Shown here: positions 6,496 to 7,385 of the stretch, piece by piece
Numbering within the stretch: the stretch's first letter is position 1
Layout of the letters: each line of letters opens with the position of its first letter
Assembly (NCBI GenBank): GCA_016212845.1
Contig: JACRDR010000251.1
Coordinates: 1-7,385 of the forward strand
Reading direction: 5' to 3'
DNA: 7,385 nt
Source: Elusimicrobiota bacterium
GTDB lineage: Bacteria; Elusimicrobiota; Elusimicrobia; UBA1565; JACRDR01
Notes under the pieces: model-generated
Databases searched by the model: none
Seen by the model: the letters and a program-made list of their open reading frames with translations, nothing else
What the model was told of the DNA's origin: nothing
Program-made: the position numbers and the translations under genes

Positions 6496-6786
6496 ATGAC
6501 CAAAACGCAGGCGAAAAAGGACCTCGACAAGATCCGCGGCGGCATCGACGCCGTCGACAACGGGATCGTGAAGCTCCTGGCCGAACGCCGGGAATGGGTG
6601 CTCAAGCTCGCCCAGGTCAAGCGGGTGCTCGGGATTCCGATTTACGATCGCTCGCGGGAGCAGGCCCTCATCGACCGGGTGAAGGGCTGGGGCTCCGAGC
6701 ACAAGCTCAACGAGGAGTTCGTCGAGGTCGTCTTCCGGCTGATCGTGATGAATTCCAAGGAGATGCAGTATCACGAAGCTGTCTGA
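6496..6786 (+). CDS. Chorismate mutase, AroQ class (type II)
   Basis: A 96-residue all-helical enzyme that converts chorismate to prephenate, the committed step to phenylalanine and tyrosine. It aligns without gaps to the mutase domain of the E. coli P-protein at a constant offset of +3, and all the known active-site residues are kept: Arg14 (E. coli Arg11), Arg31 (Arg28), Lys42 (Lys39), Asp51 (Asp48), Arg54 (Arg51), Glu55 (Glu52), Ser87 (Ser84) and Gln91 (Gln88). It is a free-standing monofunctional domain of normal length, with no prephenate dehydratase, dehydrogenase or DAHP synthase domain attached and no signal peptide, so it should be cytoplasmic. I chose ATG 6496 over ATG 6487 because the latter overlaps the -10 hexamer; only three residues differ. 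The following aminotransferase overlaps its 3' end, indicating translational coupling. Confidence 0.93.
   Translation: MTKTQAKKDLDKIRGGIDAVDNGIVKLLAERREWVLKLAQVKRVLGIPIYDRSREQALIDRVKGWGSEHKLNEEFVEVVFRLIVMNSKEMQYHEAV
6757..6762 (+). promoter_or_regulatory. Shine-Dalgarno that sets the aminotransferase start
   Basis: AAGGAG lies inside the end of the chorismate mutase gene, 7 nt before the ATC at 6770, an ideal spacing. The ATG immediately after it, at 6763, is in the mutase frame and would be too close. This is the only strong Shine-Dalgarno seen before a gene start in the window, and it decides the choice of a non-canonical start codon. Confidence 0.6.
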
Positions 6787-7385
6787 GCGCGCCCGGAACG
6801 TCGCCGAGTCCGAGACGCTTCGTCTGTACCAAGAAGCGGCCCGTCTGCGCCGCGCCGGCCACGACGTGATCGGCCTGCTGGAGGGCGATCCGGAGCTGCC
6901 GCTCCCGAAAGAGGCGGAGCGCGCCGTGATTTCCGCGATCCGCACGGGGCGCACGCGCTACTCCGCCGCCTCGGGCCTCCCGGAGCTCAAGGAGGCGCTC
7001 GCGCGTCGCGGCGTCGGCGGCGAGATCCTCGTGACCAACGGGGCGAAGCAGGCGATCTACACCGCGCTCCAGACTATCGCCGGCCCCGGCGACTCCGTCC
7101 TCATCCCGTCGCCGTGCTGGGTCACCTTTCCCGAGGCGGTGAAGCTCGCCGGCGCCGAACCCATCCTCGTGCCGATGCCCGGCAATTCGCTCGACGTCGC
7201 CCGGCTCGCCGCCGCCGTGCGCAAAAACACGCGCGCGGTGATCGTGAACACGCCGAACAATCCGACCGGCGCCGTTTACGGCCGAGCGGAGCTCAAGGCG
7301 CTCATGGAGTTCGCCGAGGCGGAGGACCTCGTCGTGCTCTCGGACGAGGCGTACGAGGCGCTCGTCTACGACGGCGGCGAGCACG
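6770..7385 (+). CDS. Class I PLP aminotransferase, aspartate/prephenate type (partial, N-terminal half)
   Basis: The first 205 residues of a fold-type I aminotransferase resembling subgroup Ib aspartate aminotransferases; it runs off the window before the PLP lysine. Visible signatures are KLSERARNV (3-11), DVIGLLEGDP (32-41), RYSAASGLPELKEAL (63-77), TNGAKQAIY (89-97, phosphate-binding region), PSPCWVTFPE (113-122, with Trp117 the likely ring-stacking residue), NTPNNPTG (160-167) and LSDEAYE (190-196), whose Asp192 and Tyr195 should contact the cofactor. The frame is closed by TGA at 6749-6751 and has no ATG, GTG or TTG before GTG 6866, which would remove 32 residues including the conserved N-terminus. 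ATC 6770, behind AAGGAG, fits best; CTG 6779 is the alternative. It overlaps the mutase stop by 17 bp. Pairing with chorismate mutase suggests prephenate, aromatic or aspartate transamination; the substrate is not proven. Confidence 0.88.
   Translation, partial: MTKLSERARNVAESETLRLYQEAARLRRAGHDVIGLLEGDPELPLPKEAERAVISAIRTGRTRYSAASGLPELKEALARRGVGGEILVTNGAKQAIYTALQTIAGPGDSVLIPSPCWVTFPEAVKLAGAEPILVPMPGNSLDVARLAAAVRKNTRAVIVNTPNNPTGAVYGRAELKALMEFAEAEDLVVLSDEAYEALVYDGGEH

Noticed and set aside
6757..6790. Programmed +1 frameshift fusing chorismate mutase to the aminotransferase
   Set aside because: The mutase stop context (GTC TGA) lacks the slippery codon and the close 3-nt Shine-Dalgarno spacing of the RF2-type shift; the AAGGAG is about 18 nt upstream. 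Independent initiation at 6770 explains the arrangement better.
6707..7384. Minus-strand open frame opposite the aminotransferase
   Set aside because: The plus-strand frame carries unmistakable aminotransferase motifs; this one is its antisense shadow.

Overview
The window is GC-rich bacterial DNA with tightly packed genes and no RNA genes, mobile elements or CRISPR arrays. It looks like ordinary chromosome from a poorly characterised, probably uncultured lineage. Nothing in it fixes the phylum. Elusimicrobiota, Myxococcota or Acidobacteriota are guesses from gene style only. All functional calls come from reading motifs, with no database search.

Layout. (1) Positions 1-165 (+) hold the end of a gene for a protein with a C-terminal membrane helix. 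(2) Positions 211-1830 (+) encode a lipoprotein-like glycoside-hydrolase-like TIM-barrel protein of the GHL10/DUF187 type, behind a good promoter that appears to give a leaderless mRNA. (3) Positions 1752-2816 (-) encode a polytopic membrane protein with conserved-looking His/Asp motifs; its 3' end overlaps the hydrolase gene by 79 bp. (4) Positions 2832-6416 (-) encode a 1194-residue, almost entirely coiled-coil protein built on 11-residue (hendecad) periodicity. It lies 15 bp upstream of the membrane-protein gene and probably forms a two-gene unit with it. (5) A 79-bp AT-richer divergent promoter region follows. (6) Positions 6496-6786 (+) encode an AroQ-class chorismate mutase. (7) From 6770 (+) to the window edge runs the N-terminal half of a class I PLP aminotransferase, which overlaps the mutase gene and appears to use a rare AUC start codon behind a perfect Shine-Dalgarno sequence.

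How they fit together. Chorismate mutase plus aminotransferase suggests phenylalanine/tyrosine synthesis, possibly through prephenate transamination to arogenate. The coiled-coil and membrane proteins may act together, for example as an intracellular scaffold and a membrane partner, but no function can be read from the sequence. The hydrolase-like lipoprotein would act in the cell envelope.

A theme across the window is translation initiation. Three genes have a -10-like hexamer ending only 6-7 nt before the start codon and no Shine-Dalgarno, which is the signature of leaderless transcripts. The only clear Shine-Dalgarno sits before the operon-internal aminotransferase, where the start codon is non-canonical.
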